Shown piece by piece: positions 18,501 through 26,500 of a stretch of 34,529 nucleotides of DNA. A model generated the notes under the pieces. That model was given only the letters and a program-made list of their open reading frames with translations. It had not been told where the DNA came from and made no database searches. Both the position numbers and the translations under genes were made by a program. The number at the start of each line of letters is the position of its first letter. Positions within the stretch are counted from its first letter, which is position 1. This DNA comes from an uncultured Bacteroidia bacterium (GTDB lineage: Bacteria; Bacteroidota; Bacteroidia; Bacteroidales; ML635J-15), in NCBI GenBank assembly GCA_902762455.1, contig CACWOG010000003.1, positions 1-34,529 of the forward strand, written 5' to 3'.

Positions 18501-19361
18501 ATCGACCACAGCAAGACCATCTCGGACAAATACGAGATTTACCGAGTTTCGTCAACCCGCTTCCTTGCAATGGACTATATGCCATCGACTTTGAAAAAAT
18601 CCGTTCTCTATGGTGGCATCTTCTACGATAGCGACACGGTCACAATGAAACGTGAAAGCGAACGTTATTCTACGCGCAGTACAAGTATAAGTTCGTTTGC
18701 TGCTTTCAACAAGGGCGAAGAACGTGGAAGTCTCAGCTATTTGTCTGGCACAAAGACCGAAGTGGAAGATATTTTCGGAAAATTGAATAAAAGGAAGATA
18801 AAAGCAACGCTTTACGAAGGTTCGCAGGCAAACGAGGAGTCGTTCAAGGCTTTGTCGGGAGACAATATAGATGTACTGCACATTGCAACCCACGGCTTTT
18901 TCCTGCCTTCCGATGAAAAGCTGTCGGGCGAAAATTCGCTTATCCAGTCGGGACTTTTGCTTTCTGGGGCAAACTATGCTTGGCAGAACCAGCCTTTGCC
19001 CGAAGGCATTGAGGATGGAATTTTAACAGCCAAGGAAATAGCATTTATGGATTTGCGAAAGACTGATTTGGTAGTGCTTTCCGCTTGTCAGACTGCTCTC
19101 GGGGAGATTACCAGTGAGGGCGTTTTTGGCTTGCAGCGCGGTTTCAAGAAGGCTGGCGCACGTACCGTTATAATGAGTCTTTGGCCAGTAGATGACAATG
19201 CTACCTTGTTGATGATGACTGAGTTCTATGCAAATCTTATTTCTGGAATGAACAAACGCGAAGCTTTCATCGCCGCACAAAACAAGGTCAAGAATAGCGC
19301 AGGTTTCGAGAATCCAAGGTATTGGGCAGCGTTTATTATGTTAGATGGGAACGAAAGATGA
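15543..19361 (+). CDS. Exported TPR-repeat CHAT-domain (caspase-like) protease
   Basis: 1272 residues. A signal peptide (MEKLFLSLAIIF...NLVAQ) covers residues 1-21. From ~residue 25 to 731 there are 17 tetratricopeptide repeats; after the first, 16 follow with exactly 42 residues each, with the pattern 'YAxSLNNIGxxYxxxGDYxxALxYYxxAxEI...G'. A helical linker follows (~732-950). The CHAT domain fills the C-terminus: the catalytic His is in HIATHG (His1117) and the catalytic Cys in SACQTALGE (Cys1182), followed by GLQRGFKKAGARTV, SLWPVDD and YWAAFIM. Both dyad residues are intact, so an active cysteine protease is expected. TPR-CHAT proteins are known as effectors in Craspase and gasdermin defence, but those act in the cytoplasm. 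The signal peptide here points to the periplasm or cell envelope; substrate unknown. The next gene is also exported. Confidence 0.93.
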   Translation: MEKLFLSLAIIFLSLGNLVAQNIDSLYKAGVKYYNSGDYKSALPVFKEVAELKRQQVGETHRDYAVALYNVGTIYKEMGDNKNCLEYYLLATETYRLVLGEKDYTYALSLNNTGAVYNDLGDNENALKFYKKAAEIQKEIIGESHPDYATSLSNIGYTYSLQGRYKESLEYFIRANEIFKSSAGENSPTYALSLNNLGSAYEYVGDYQQASECYMQAYRIIASIGGENNPDLAFSYNNIGSLLAKMGEYNEALNYYTKALDLQEKTIGNDNQQYAISLSNIGFAYSNMDDYENALKYFNRSLETTKAVLGEDNTSYAVTLNNIGSVYSKSGDYNKALEYYLQAKEIIERTSGKYGHDYATTLNNIGELYKFLGDYGTALQYYGEALEIKEQIYGNQHPEYATTVKSIADVFYIFGDYNSALNNYTYALVIRGVALGTDTPAYAESLLDIGKVYDELGDYGIALEFYRSAAEIQMENLGKKHSSYALTLNRMGIAACNIGDYEKALKYLREALDIQKLVIGENHADYASTLNSIGLVYSELGDNETALKYYLRIAEIKKSVFGEEHLDYATALNNIGSAYAKLNDNGNALKYFIQAAGIQKSLLGEKSLDYTISLNNIGFAYSGLGDNEKAKESYSAAAEICLKMFGEKHPQYATSLNNLSLVYMDSGDKETALGFCRKALGIREDVFGKNHPSYSASLYNMAGIYNHFGDYAEALGFYKQASKLQKSNIVRNFSFMTAHERETFWNANSEYCRKQLNVAYRLPSDTAASRLSYDTELITKGLLLTSEIEFNRLIAESGDSALVSEFDNMRKLSLMLNIELEKPVLERIVNCDSLNDEIQKAERHLVEKCKPYGDFTRSVAIGWKDVSNALKGNDVAIEFTSYKICPDSTMYAAIVLAKNMESPVFVPLFEQKEMNRLLRGVAPKEVTHDENERGATSVSAKRLGIYESTGLYDLLWKPLEKYFPENPRIYFAPSGMLHKIAVEYAPIDHSKTISDKYEIYRVSSTRFLAMDYMPSTLKKSVLYGGIFYDSDTVTMKRESERYSTRSTSISSFAAFNKGEERGSLSYLSGTKTEVEDIFGKLNKRKIKATLYEGSQANEESFKALSGDNIDVLHIATHGFFLPSDEKLSGENSLIQSGLLLSGANYAWQNQPLPEGIEDGILTAKEIAFMDLRKTDLVVLSACQTALGEITSEGVFGLQRGFKKAGARTVIMSLWPVDDNATLLMMTEFYANLISGMNKREAFIAAQNKVKNSAGFENPRYWAAFIMLDGNER

Positions 19362-19412
19362 GCTGTTGAAAGTCTGTTTTGCCTTTTTTCTAGTGTTTGA
19401 CCAAATTTTTCT

Positions 19413-19420
19413 TACATTTG
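19413..19420 (+). promoter_or_regulatory. Probable -7 box, giving a near-leaderless transcript
   Basis: TACATTTG fits TAnnTTTG. It ends 5 bases before the GTG start at 19425, so a transcript from it would begin almost at the start codon. A TTTG at 19396-19399 is only 13 bases upstream of the box, too close for the consensus. Confidence 0.45.
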
Positions 19421-19424
19421 TGCC

Positions 19425-20222
19425 GTGAAGAATATTTTGGAAATATTGTTTCTGCTATTGTCGCCATTCTTGGTTTTGGCGCAGGAATCCGTGCCGTGGA
19501 GCAGGGAAGTTGTAGCCGATGCGCTTGAAATCGACAGGCTTGGAAACATATATCTTGTCAAGGGCAATGTCGTGGCAAAGTACGATGCCGAAATGAATTT
19601 CCTTTGTGCCTACGACAACTATCCTGCTGGCAGTATGTCGTCGCTTGATGTTTCCAATCCGTTCAAGGTGATAGTGTTCTATTCCGAGTTTAACAAACTT
19701 ATGTATCTCGACAGCAAGTTTGCGGAGCTTCGCAGTCCAATTATGCTCGATGATGCGGAACTGTACAATACGAAGGTGGTATGTTCGTCGTCGTTTGGCG
19801 GGTTCTGGGTGTTCGACGAGCAGAATGTCTGCGTGAGAAGGGTTAATAGCAACCTTGAAATTTCGCAGCAGGGTACCAACATATACGACAAGCTCGCCGA
19901 TGCCGACGTGATTGCAATGCGTGAATCGATAAACTATCTTTTCCTGTTTGCTGATGATGGTAAAGTGTTGATTTTGGACAAGTTCGGTAATTTTTACAGG
20001 TCGTTGGAAGTCGGAGGTAGCTGTACGGACTTTTGCGTTGACAACGATGTGCTGTATTATAGCCGGAATGGAGAAATTTCTGCATACGATGTTGTGGCCG
20101 ACAATACTATTGTCATTCCGACCGAGGGCAAAAATATTTCAAAGTTTAGGATTAGGCACGACTTGCTTTATATGCTCGGTGAAAATAAATTGGAATGCAG
20201 TAAAATTCAAGTCGAAAAATAA
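19425..20222 (+). CDS. Exported hypothetical protein, probably beta-propeller-like
   Basis: 265 residues from a GTG start; no in-frame ATG exists near enough to keep the signal peptide (MKNILEILFLLLSPFLVLAQ). The mature part is made of short beta-rich units with recurrent phrases such as 'IDRLGNIYLVKGNVVAKYD', FGGFWVFDEQN, 'DDGKVLILDKFGNFYRSL' and DVLYYSRNGEISAYD. This suggests a WD/NHL-like or 6-bladed propeller, but no catalytic motif is visible and I do not recognise a named family. It lies 63 bases after the TPR-CHAT gene, with no clear terminator between, and 48 bases before the deoxynucleoside kinase. It may be co-transcribed with either. Expected location: periplasm or cell surface. 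Confidence 0.75.
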   Translation: MKNILEILFLLLSPFLVLAQESVPWSREVVADALEIDRLGNIYLVKGNVVAKYDAEMNFLCAYDNYPAGSMSSLDVSNPFKVIVFYSEFNKLMYLDSKFAELRSPIMLDDAELYNTKVVCSSSFGGFWVFDEQNVCVRRVNSNLEISQQGTNIYDKLADADVIAMRESINYLFLFADDGKVLILDKFGNFYRSLEVGGSCTDFCVDNDVLYYSRNGEISAYDVVADNTIVIPTEGKNISKFRIRHDLLYMLGENKLECSKIQVEK

Positions 20223-20270
20223 TGCCGATTGCAAAAAATGCAGTAACTTAGCACCCAAAATTTTAGAGGT

Positions 20271-20885
20271 ATGCATATAGCAGTAGCAGGAAACATTGGA
20301 GCCGGCAAAACTACTCTAACCAAGTTGCTGGCAAAGCATTACGGATGGACTCCGAATTTCGAGGATGTTGACTACAATCCTTATCTTAACGATTTTTACG
20401 AAGATATGCAACGTTGGTCGTTCAATCTTCAGATTTATTTCTTGAACAGCCGTTTCAACCAGATTCTTGAGATTCGCAAGTCGGACAAGACCATAATCCA
20501 GGACAGGACAATATACGAGGACGCATATATTTTTGCGCCAAACCTTCATTCGATGGGGCTTATGTCGAGCCGCGACTTCGACAACTATTTCAGTCTGTTC
20601 AAGCTTATGACTTCGGTGGTGCAGGCTCCCGACCTGCTGATATATCTTCGCGCCAGCGTTCCTACGCTTGTACGCCAAATCCAGCAACGTGGACGAAAGT
20701 ACGAGTCGTCGATTCGTATAGATTACCTTACCCGTCTCAACGAACGTTACGAGGCTTGGGCTTCGGAATACGACAGTGGCAAGTTGCTGATAATCGACGT
20801 TGACAATATTGACTTTGCAAACCGTCCCGAAGACCTTAGCACTGTTATCGACAAGATTGACGCAGAAATTCACGGATTGTTTTAA
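20271..20885 (+). CDS. Deoxynucleoside kinase
   Basis: 204 residues, the usual length. It has a P-loop at the very start (GNIGAGKTTL), a DRTIYED motif (the DRS-type active-site motif of the dNK family), PDLLIYLRAS, and the basic lid-like segment QIQQRGRKYE. The family phosphorylates deoxyadenosine, deoxyguanosine or deoxycytidine with ATP in nucleotide salvage, in the cytoplasm. Substrate preference cannot be read from these motifs. It is the first of three tightly spaced genes, 22 bases before ribE. I see no good TAnnTTTG box just upstream. Confidence 0.94.
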   Translation: MHIAVAGNIGAGKTTLTKLLAKHYGWTPNFEDVDYNPYLNDFYEDMQRWSFNLQIYFLNSRFNQILEIRKSDKTIIQDRTIYEDAYIFAPNLHSMGLMSSRDFDNYFSLFKLMTSVVQAPDLLIYLRASVPTLVRQIQQRGRKYESSIRIDYLTRLNERYEAWASEYDSGKLLIIDVDNIDFANRPEDLSTVIDKIDAEIHGLF

Positions 20886-20907
20886 GGCTTGTTAAATTGT
20901 TTGGATT

Positions 20908-21519
20908 ATGTTTTCAGGAATTGTAGAAGAAACCGCAAAATTGGTGCGGATAGAGAAGGAGCAGAGCAACATTCACTTTTATTTCACTTGCTCGTTTGGC
21001 GACCAGCTTCGCATCGACCAAAGCGTTGCACACAACGGCGTATGCCTTACAGTAGTTGAAATCGACAAGCCGACAAAAACCTACAAGGTTACGGCAATGA
21101 AGGAAACTCTTGACAAGTCGAACCTTGGTCTGCTCAACATCGGCGATGAAGTAAACATTGAGCGCAGTATGAGTATGGACAAACTCCTTGACGGTCATCT
21201 TGTTCAAGGTCACGTTGACCAGACGGCAAAGTGCATTGATGTTACCGAAAACGGTGGCAGTTGGTACTATACTTTCGAGTACGACAAGTCGAAGGGAAAT
21301 ATTACCGTCGAAAAAGGTTCCGTATCGGTCAACGGTGTGAGCCTTACGGTTGTAAACTCGAAGGCGAATACTTTTTCGGTGTCGATAATACCATATACCT
21401 ATCAGGTTACCAACTTCCATTGCTTCAAGGTAGGCACTATCGTAAACCTTGAGTTCGACATTATCGGAAAGTACATACAGAAAATTATGGCAGGCTACCT
21501 TGAAGGGCTTGGCAAATAG
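20908..21519 (+). CDS. ribE: Riboflavin synthase alpha subunit
   Basis: 203 residues in two homologous lumazine-binding barrels. The start is MFSGIVEE. Repeat one has NGVCLTVVE; the middle has LDGHLVQGHVDQTA. Repeat two has VNGVSLTVVN, SIIPYT and EFDIIGKYI. The enzyme dismutates two 6,7-dimethyl-8-ribityllumazines into riboflavin and the pyrimidine precursor, as a trimer in the cytoplasm. No FMN riboswitch is visible in the 22 bases before it. It sits between deoxynucleoside kinase and a flippase, 3 bases before the latter, and apart from other rib genes. Confidence 0.96.
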   Translation: MFSGIVEETAKLVRIEKEQSNIHFYFTCSFGDQLRIDQSVAHNGVCLTVVEIDKPTKTYKVTAMKETLDKSNLGLLNIGDEVNIERSMSMDKLLDGHLVQGHVDQTAKCIDVTENGGSWYYTFEYDKSKGNITVEKGSVSVNGVSLTVVNSKANTFSVSIIPYTYQVTNFHCFKVGTIVNLEFDIIGKYIQKIMAGYLEGLGK

Positions 21520-21522
21520 CAG

Positions 21523-22839
21523 GTGTCAATACTCGCAAAATACCTAAACAGCGTCAGGGCATTGCAGTTTTTGCAACTGTTCCGCTTCGTTGCGTTGCTA
21601 CTTATTGGTATTGTCTTGTCAAAGACCGACATCGGTATAAGCCAGATTGGTACCTACGAGACTTTTTTGCTCATTTCGGGTGCGGCTTGCTTCTTCTGGA
21701 CTGGCGGAATGCTCCAGACAATGCTTTCGATGAAGCGAGAACAACAACAGGAAAAAACAGAAGCTTATTTTAACATATTCCTGATTTTTACGGCATTGGC
21801 ACTTATTACGGCTCTTGCTGTTTTTCTGTTGCAGTCGCAGATTGCAAGTTTTGTTGGCTTCAGTGGCGATAGGATACCATACCTGAAGATTTTGCTCGCC
21901 TATATTGCGCTATCGTGTCCCTCAAATCTTGTCGAATATATTTATCTTGTTGAAAACAAGCCTTATAGGATTGCCATTTATGGTGCGGTTGTATTTACTT
22001 TGCAGATTCTAGCGGTAACAATACCTGTGATTCTGACCGACGACCTTGGCTACGGTCTATATGGGCTTTTGCTTGCAACGGCAGTAAGGTTTGTGTGGTT
22101 AGCGATTGTCGTGCTAAGATATTCTCGGATAAGGTTTTCGGGCAAATATATGGGATTTTTCCTGAAACTTTCCGGTCCTTTCATATTAAGCGTGCTGATT
22201 GTAAAGGGAATACAGTATGCCGATAGTTTCCTTGTATCTTATAGGTTTGATGAAGGTACATACGCAATGTTCCGCTATGGGGCAAAGGAATTTCCACTTA
22301 TACTTTTGCCTGTCACGGCATTCTCGGAGGCTATGTCGTCGCGTATAGCCAACAACGGCATTATTGCAGAATCGCTTGAAAGCATTAAACGCGAAAACCG
22401 TCACTTAATGCACATTTTCATTCCTGCCGCTATGATTGCAATAATAGCGAGCAAGTATCTGTATCCACTGGTTTTCAATGAGGATTTTTACGAAAGTGCA
22501 TTGATTTTCAATCTATATTGCTTTGCATCTGTATTTAGGTTCATAACTCCCGAGTGCATACTTGTTGGCAAGAGGCAAAGCCGTCCCATACTTGCTGCCG
22601 CTACGGTGAATATTCTTGTCAACGTAGTGATTGGACTTGTGCTTATGAATTTTATAGGCATTATCGGTGTCGCTATTGCATTCATTTTAGGTAACTTGAC
22701 GGAAAAATTGATACTTGTTTCGGTTGTCAAGTCGATTTATGGCATACGGCTGAGGGAATATATGGACACGAGGATTTTCGTGTATTACTTCTTGCTTATG
22801 ACGTCAAGTTTGGCGGTAAGTATTGTGATGATTAATTGA
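21523..22839 (+). CDS. Lipopolysaccharide/oligosaccharide flippase-like membrane protein
   Basis: 438 residues from a GTG start 3 bases after the ribE stop, so translation is probably coupled. About 12 hydrophobic segments; features include FVALLLIGIVLSKTDIG and YETFLLISGAACFFWTGG at the start, VKGIQYADSFLVSYRF and VENKPYRIAIYG in the middle, and ILVGKRQSRPILAAA before the last helices. It belongs to the Wzx/MATE-like (MOP) exporters that flip lipid-linked glycans. It differs clearly from the flippase at 11719-13182, so the two are not recent copies. The 3' end is 3 bases from the convergent truA stop. Confidence 0.85.
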   Translation: MSILAKYLNSVRALQFLQLFRFVALLLIGIVLSKTDIGISQIGTYETFLLISGAACFFWTGGMLQTMLSMKREQQQEKTEAYFNIFLIFTALALITALAVFLLQSQIASFVGFSGDRIPYLKILLAYIALSCPSNLVEYIYLVENKPYRIAIYGAVVFTLQILAVTIPVILTDDLGYGLYGLLLATAVRFVWLAIVVLRYSRIRFSGKYMGFFLKLSGPFILSVLIVKGIQYADSFLVSYRFDEGTYAMFRYGAKEFPLILLPVTAFSEAMSSRIANNGIIAESLESIKRENRHLMHIFIPAAMIAIIASKYLYPLVFNEDFYESALIFNLYCFASVFRFITPECILVGKRQSRPILAAATVNILVNVVIGLVLMNFIGIIGVAIAFILGNLTEKLILVSVVKSIYGIRLREYMDTRIFVYYFLLMTSSLAVSIVMIN

Positions 22840-22842
22840 TGG

Positions 22843-23565
22843 TTAGTATTCCACTTCCGTCAGGAACAACCCCTCGGCAGGAACCGATTGTCCTGCTTCG
22901 CAACGGTCTTTCATTTCGATTATACGACAGAAATCTTCAACCGAAAGTTTTCCTTTCCCGACTTCAACCAGAGTACCGACTATCGCACGGACCATATTGC
23001 GTAGAAACCTATCTGCAGAAATGTGGAACACTATCAAGTCTCCGTTTACTTCAAAGTCGGCACGGCAAATACGGCAGTTGTTGGTTTTTACATCGGTATG
23101 CAGCTTGCTGAAACTGGTAAAATCAATGTAATCAAAGAGTTTGTTGGCGGCTTCCTGCATTTTGGCGATGTCGAGCGGACAGCGGACATACCACGAAAAG
23201 CCTTTCAGAAACGGATTTTTCCTTTGAGTAATCACATATTTATATGAGCGTTTCTTTGCATCGAAACGAGCGTGAAAATTGTCATCTGCGTGGCTTATCG
23301 CAAAAACAGAAATGTCGTATGGAAGAAATCCGTTTAGCCTGTCAACCAGTTTGTTGTCGATTTCAGCATTGGCGTCGAAGTGCGCCACATAGTATTCGGC
23401 GTGAACGCCAGTGTCGGTACGTCCGCAGCCTGTTACGGAAATAGGTTCGCGCAGGACTTTGCCAAGCGCATCCTCAAGAGTTTGCTGGACCGATGAGGCG
23501 TTTGGCTGCGACTGCCATCCGTGATAGCAAGTGCCGACATACGATAGTTCAATCTTGTAGCGCAT
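22843..23565 (-). CDS. truA: tRNA pseudouridine(38-40) synthase
   Basis: 240 residues. The start is MRYKIELSYVGTCYHGWQ. The catalytic Asp is D51 in CGRTDTGVHA. Further TruA signatures: FHARFDAKKRSYKY, DFTSFSKL, and FLRNMVRAIVGTLVEVG near the C-terminus. It isomerises U38-U40 in the anticodon arm of many tRNAs, in the cytoplasm. Its ATG shares one base with the stop of the upstream giant surface protein gene (TAATG), so the two are co-transcribed and coupled. A housekeeping tRNA enzyme thus depends on the transcript of a surface protein unless an internal promoter exists. Confidence 0.97.
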   Translation of the reverse strand: MRYKIELSYVGTCYHGWQSQPNASSVQQTLEDALGKVLREPISVTGCGRTDTGVHAEYYVAHFDANAEIDNKLVDRLNGFLPYDISVFAISHADDNFHARFDAKKRSYKYVITQRKNPFLKGFSWYVRCPLDIAKMQEAANKLFDYIDFTSFSKLHTDVKTNNCRICRADFEVNGDLIVFHISADRFLRNMVRAIVGTLVEVGKGKLSVEDFCRIIEMKDRCEAGQSVPAEGLFLTEVEY

Positions 23566-26500
23566 TATTGTTTGCTTATTTTCAACGAATGAACTTCATT
23601 TCCATTGTGCAGTCTAACCACGTATATTCCAGCTTTCAGTTCCGACCCGAAAACGATTGTGTCGCCATTGGCGTTTCCTGTAAGAACAATCCTTCCCAAT
23701 GCGTCTATCACTTCGTAGGTAACATTTTCGACATCGGCGGAATTGAATTTTACGGTAATTTCCTCGTCAAACGGATTTGGATATGCTGAAATATCTGAAA
23801 TGCTAAATTCTTCCGCCATAACTGGTGGGTCAATCGGGTCAATTGGGTCGTCGGAACCACCGCAACGCACGATGTTGGAATAAATCCTGTCGTAAGATGC
23901 ATCGTCGTCGGTAACTAGCGGATGGCTCATCTTAATCATTATGCGGTAGTAGGTTCCGTCTTCGTACTGGTTCATCTGCACATAATTGTAGGTGGTGAAA
24001 AGTACCGAATCCACAACTTCCAATGTTTCGGGCGAATTTCCTGCAAGGATATAGGTGAAGGTTTCGGTTATGCCCACATAGGGGCTCCAGTTGAGGTTGC
24101 AGACGTTGTTGTTGTCGCATATCGCGGCGAGCACTATTGTGCGGTGGTAGGCTTCAATTTCGCTTTCATCGCCACAGTTGCTGACGGCAGTTACCTTATA
24201 CGAGTAGTATTGTTCCGAAGCATCGACGGTTGTGTCCTCGTACATTGCTTCCGAATTGAAACCTACGGATGCAATAAAGGCAAAACCTTCGCCCGAGTCG
24301 CGGTAAATTCTGTACGAGGCTGTTCCCTGGTTGGCTGTTTTGTTCCAGCGCAGAACTACCGAGTTGGTTTCGCTTACCGAAGCAAGCGCAAGTTTGTCGC
24401 CAGTATATGGCTGGCGGATTGAAACGTTTACAGCGTCATACGAGCGGCAACCTTGGTTGTCGGTTACCGTTACGGAGTAGTCGTTAGCCTCGCTTACCGA
24501 GAGTGTCGGTGTTGTTGCACCGTTGCTCCATTGGTATGATGTATAGTTGCCAGCATCCAAGGTATATGACTGACCTTCACACAATACGATGTCGCTCCAA
24601 GCACCAATAAACGGCATTTCCGGTTCGTTTACGGCAGTATCGAGTATTGTTTCGCAGTTGTTGCTGTCGGTAGCGGTAATCGTGTAATGACCTGCAGGAA
24701 GCGAAGTTGCGGAGTTTGTCGAAGAAACGTTTCCGCTCCACGCAAACGAAAATCCTGTGCCGTTTCCACCGTCAACAGTTATGGCAATGGAACCAGTTCC
24801 GCCGTTGCACAGTGCGTCGGTTACAGACATTTCAAAGTTGTGGGCGACAGCATCTTCCACTGCAACCGGAACAGTATCGGTGCAGTTGTGGCTGTCCTTT
24901 ACGACAAGCAAATAATTTCCTGCTGCAACATTCTGATATTGAGGCTGTACGCATACTGGTGAGTTCGGATTTTCTGCCCGGAACCAGAAGTATTGAGCGT
25001 ATGTTCCTGTTCCACCAGTTGCCGAGGCAGAAAGAACTGCATCGTCGGCTCCTGCGCAGGTGATAGGAGTGATGTTTGGTATTGCAACAAGCTCATCGGG
25101 TTCTGTAATTGTAGCAGAAAATGCTGCAGTACAGGTGTTTGCATCGGTAACTACGAGCGAATATTCACCTGCCGAAAGGTTAGTCTGGTTTGCTTCTGCG
25201 GTTTGTCCGTTCCATTGGTAATTGTATGGCTCTGTACCTCCCGAAACTGAGATTGAAATAGCGCCATCGTTTCTGCCATAACAACTTATGTTTGTCGCAT
25301 TCCCATTGACATTCAGTGCTGTTGGCTGCGAAATGCTTGCAGTTGCGGTTGTCGAGCAGTTGTGGTTGTCGGTTATCGTTACCGAATAGCTGCCAACAGG
25401 AAGATTGGTTCTGTTTGCTCCTTCGTTGTTGTCGTTCCAATGGTAGGTGTATTGCGATGTTCCACCAGTTACAGTCAGTGAAATAGCACCATTGGTTGCT
25501 CCGTAGCAAGTAATGTCGGTTGGATTGGCTTGTGCCAACAATATTTCGGGTTGAGATACTGTATATGAGTTAGTTGCGGAGCAGGAATTTCTGTCGGATA
25601 CCGTGCAGGAATAATCTCCAGCAGCAAGGTTTTCGATGCTTGCTGTTTCTGCATCGTTGTTCCAAATATATGAGTATGGCGAAGTTCCACCCGAAACGGC
25701 AAGCGATATTCTTCCCGAATTGTCGCCGTTGCAAGCCAAATTGTCAATAGTTTCGGAAACTGTTATTTGTTCCTTTTCTGCTATTGTTGTGGCAAACGAC
25801 CTTTGGCAAGTGGAGTTTGTAATTGTTACGGCATAGTTGCCAGCACTTAAGTTTGTGCGTTCTGTAAGCGTTGTGTTTGAATTTTCCCACACGAACGATG
25901 AGGTTCCAATTCCCGAAAGGGCTAAGTTCCCTGTTTCGCCGTAGCATTCGGGTTGAACGTAGGTAAGGCTCTGATTATAAAGAGTTGTGCCATATTCGAC
26001 AAAAACAACCGAGTCGGCGATGATTTTGCCATTCGAATCCTTTGCTAGGAGGTGTTTGTATCCGCCAGAAATATTGGCGAAGCTACCGTTTGCCTGCCAG
26101 TTTTCGCCATTGTCTATTGAATATGATGTTGCACCCGTTGCCGAAACATTAAGGCTTGCATTGTTGTTACCGTCGCAGGTTTCTGGTTGTGAACTTATTG
26201 TAAATGAGTCATTTCCATTAATACAAATCCTTTCCACTGTGCCGTCGTTCCTGATTGCCCAAAGTATGCCGTTTCCTGCCGAGGCTATTTTTGTATAGCT
26301 TCCCGTCATTACTTCTCGCCAAGTTGTTGAATATTCGTAAATTGCTCCGTTCGAGAGGAGTACATACACATTTTCGTCGCAGGCTGTCGAAGAAACTATA
26401 TTCTGTGGCAATCCCGGCTCGATAAGTTCTGTCGCTGGTGAGGCTGACGGGTTGAATCTTGCGATTCCATTGCTGGTTGTAATGAAAATGTTTCCAGAAG

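Noticed and set aside
15543..19361. CRISPR-linked (Craspase) role for the TPR-CHAT protein
   Set aside because: No CRISPR array or Cas gene is in the window, and the signal peptide argues against a cytoplasmic partner.
20886..20907. FMN riboswitch before ribE
   Set aside because: Only 22 bases separate it from the kinase gene, far too short for the aptamer.
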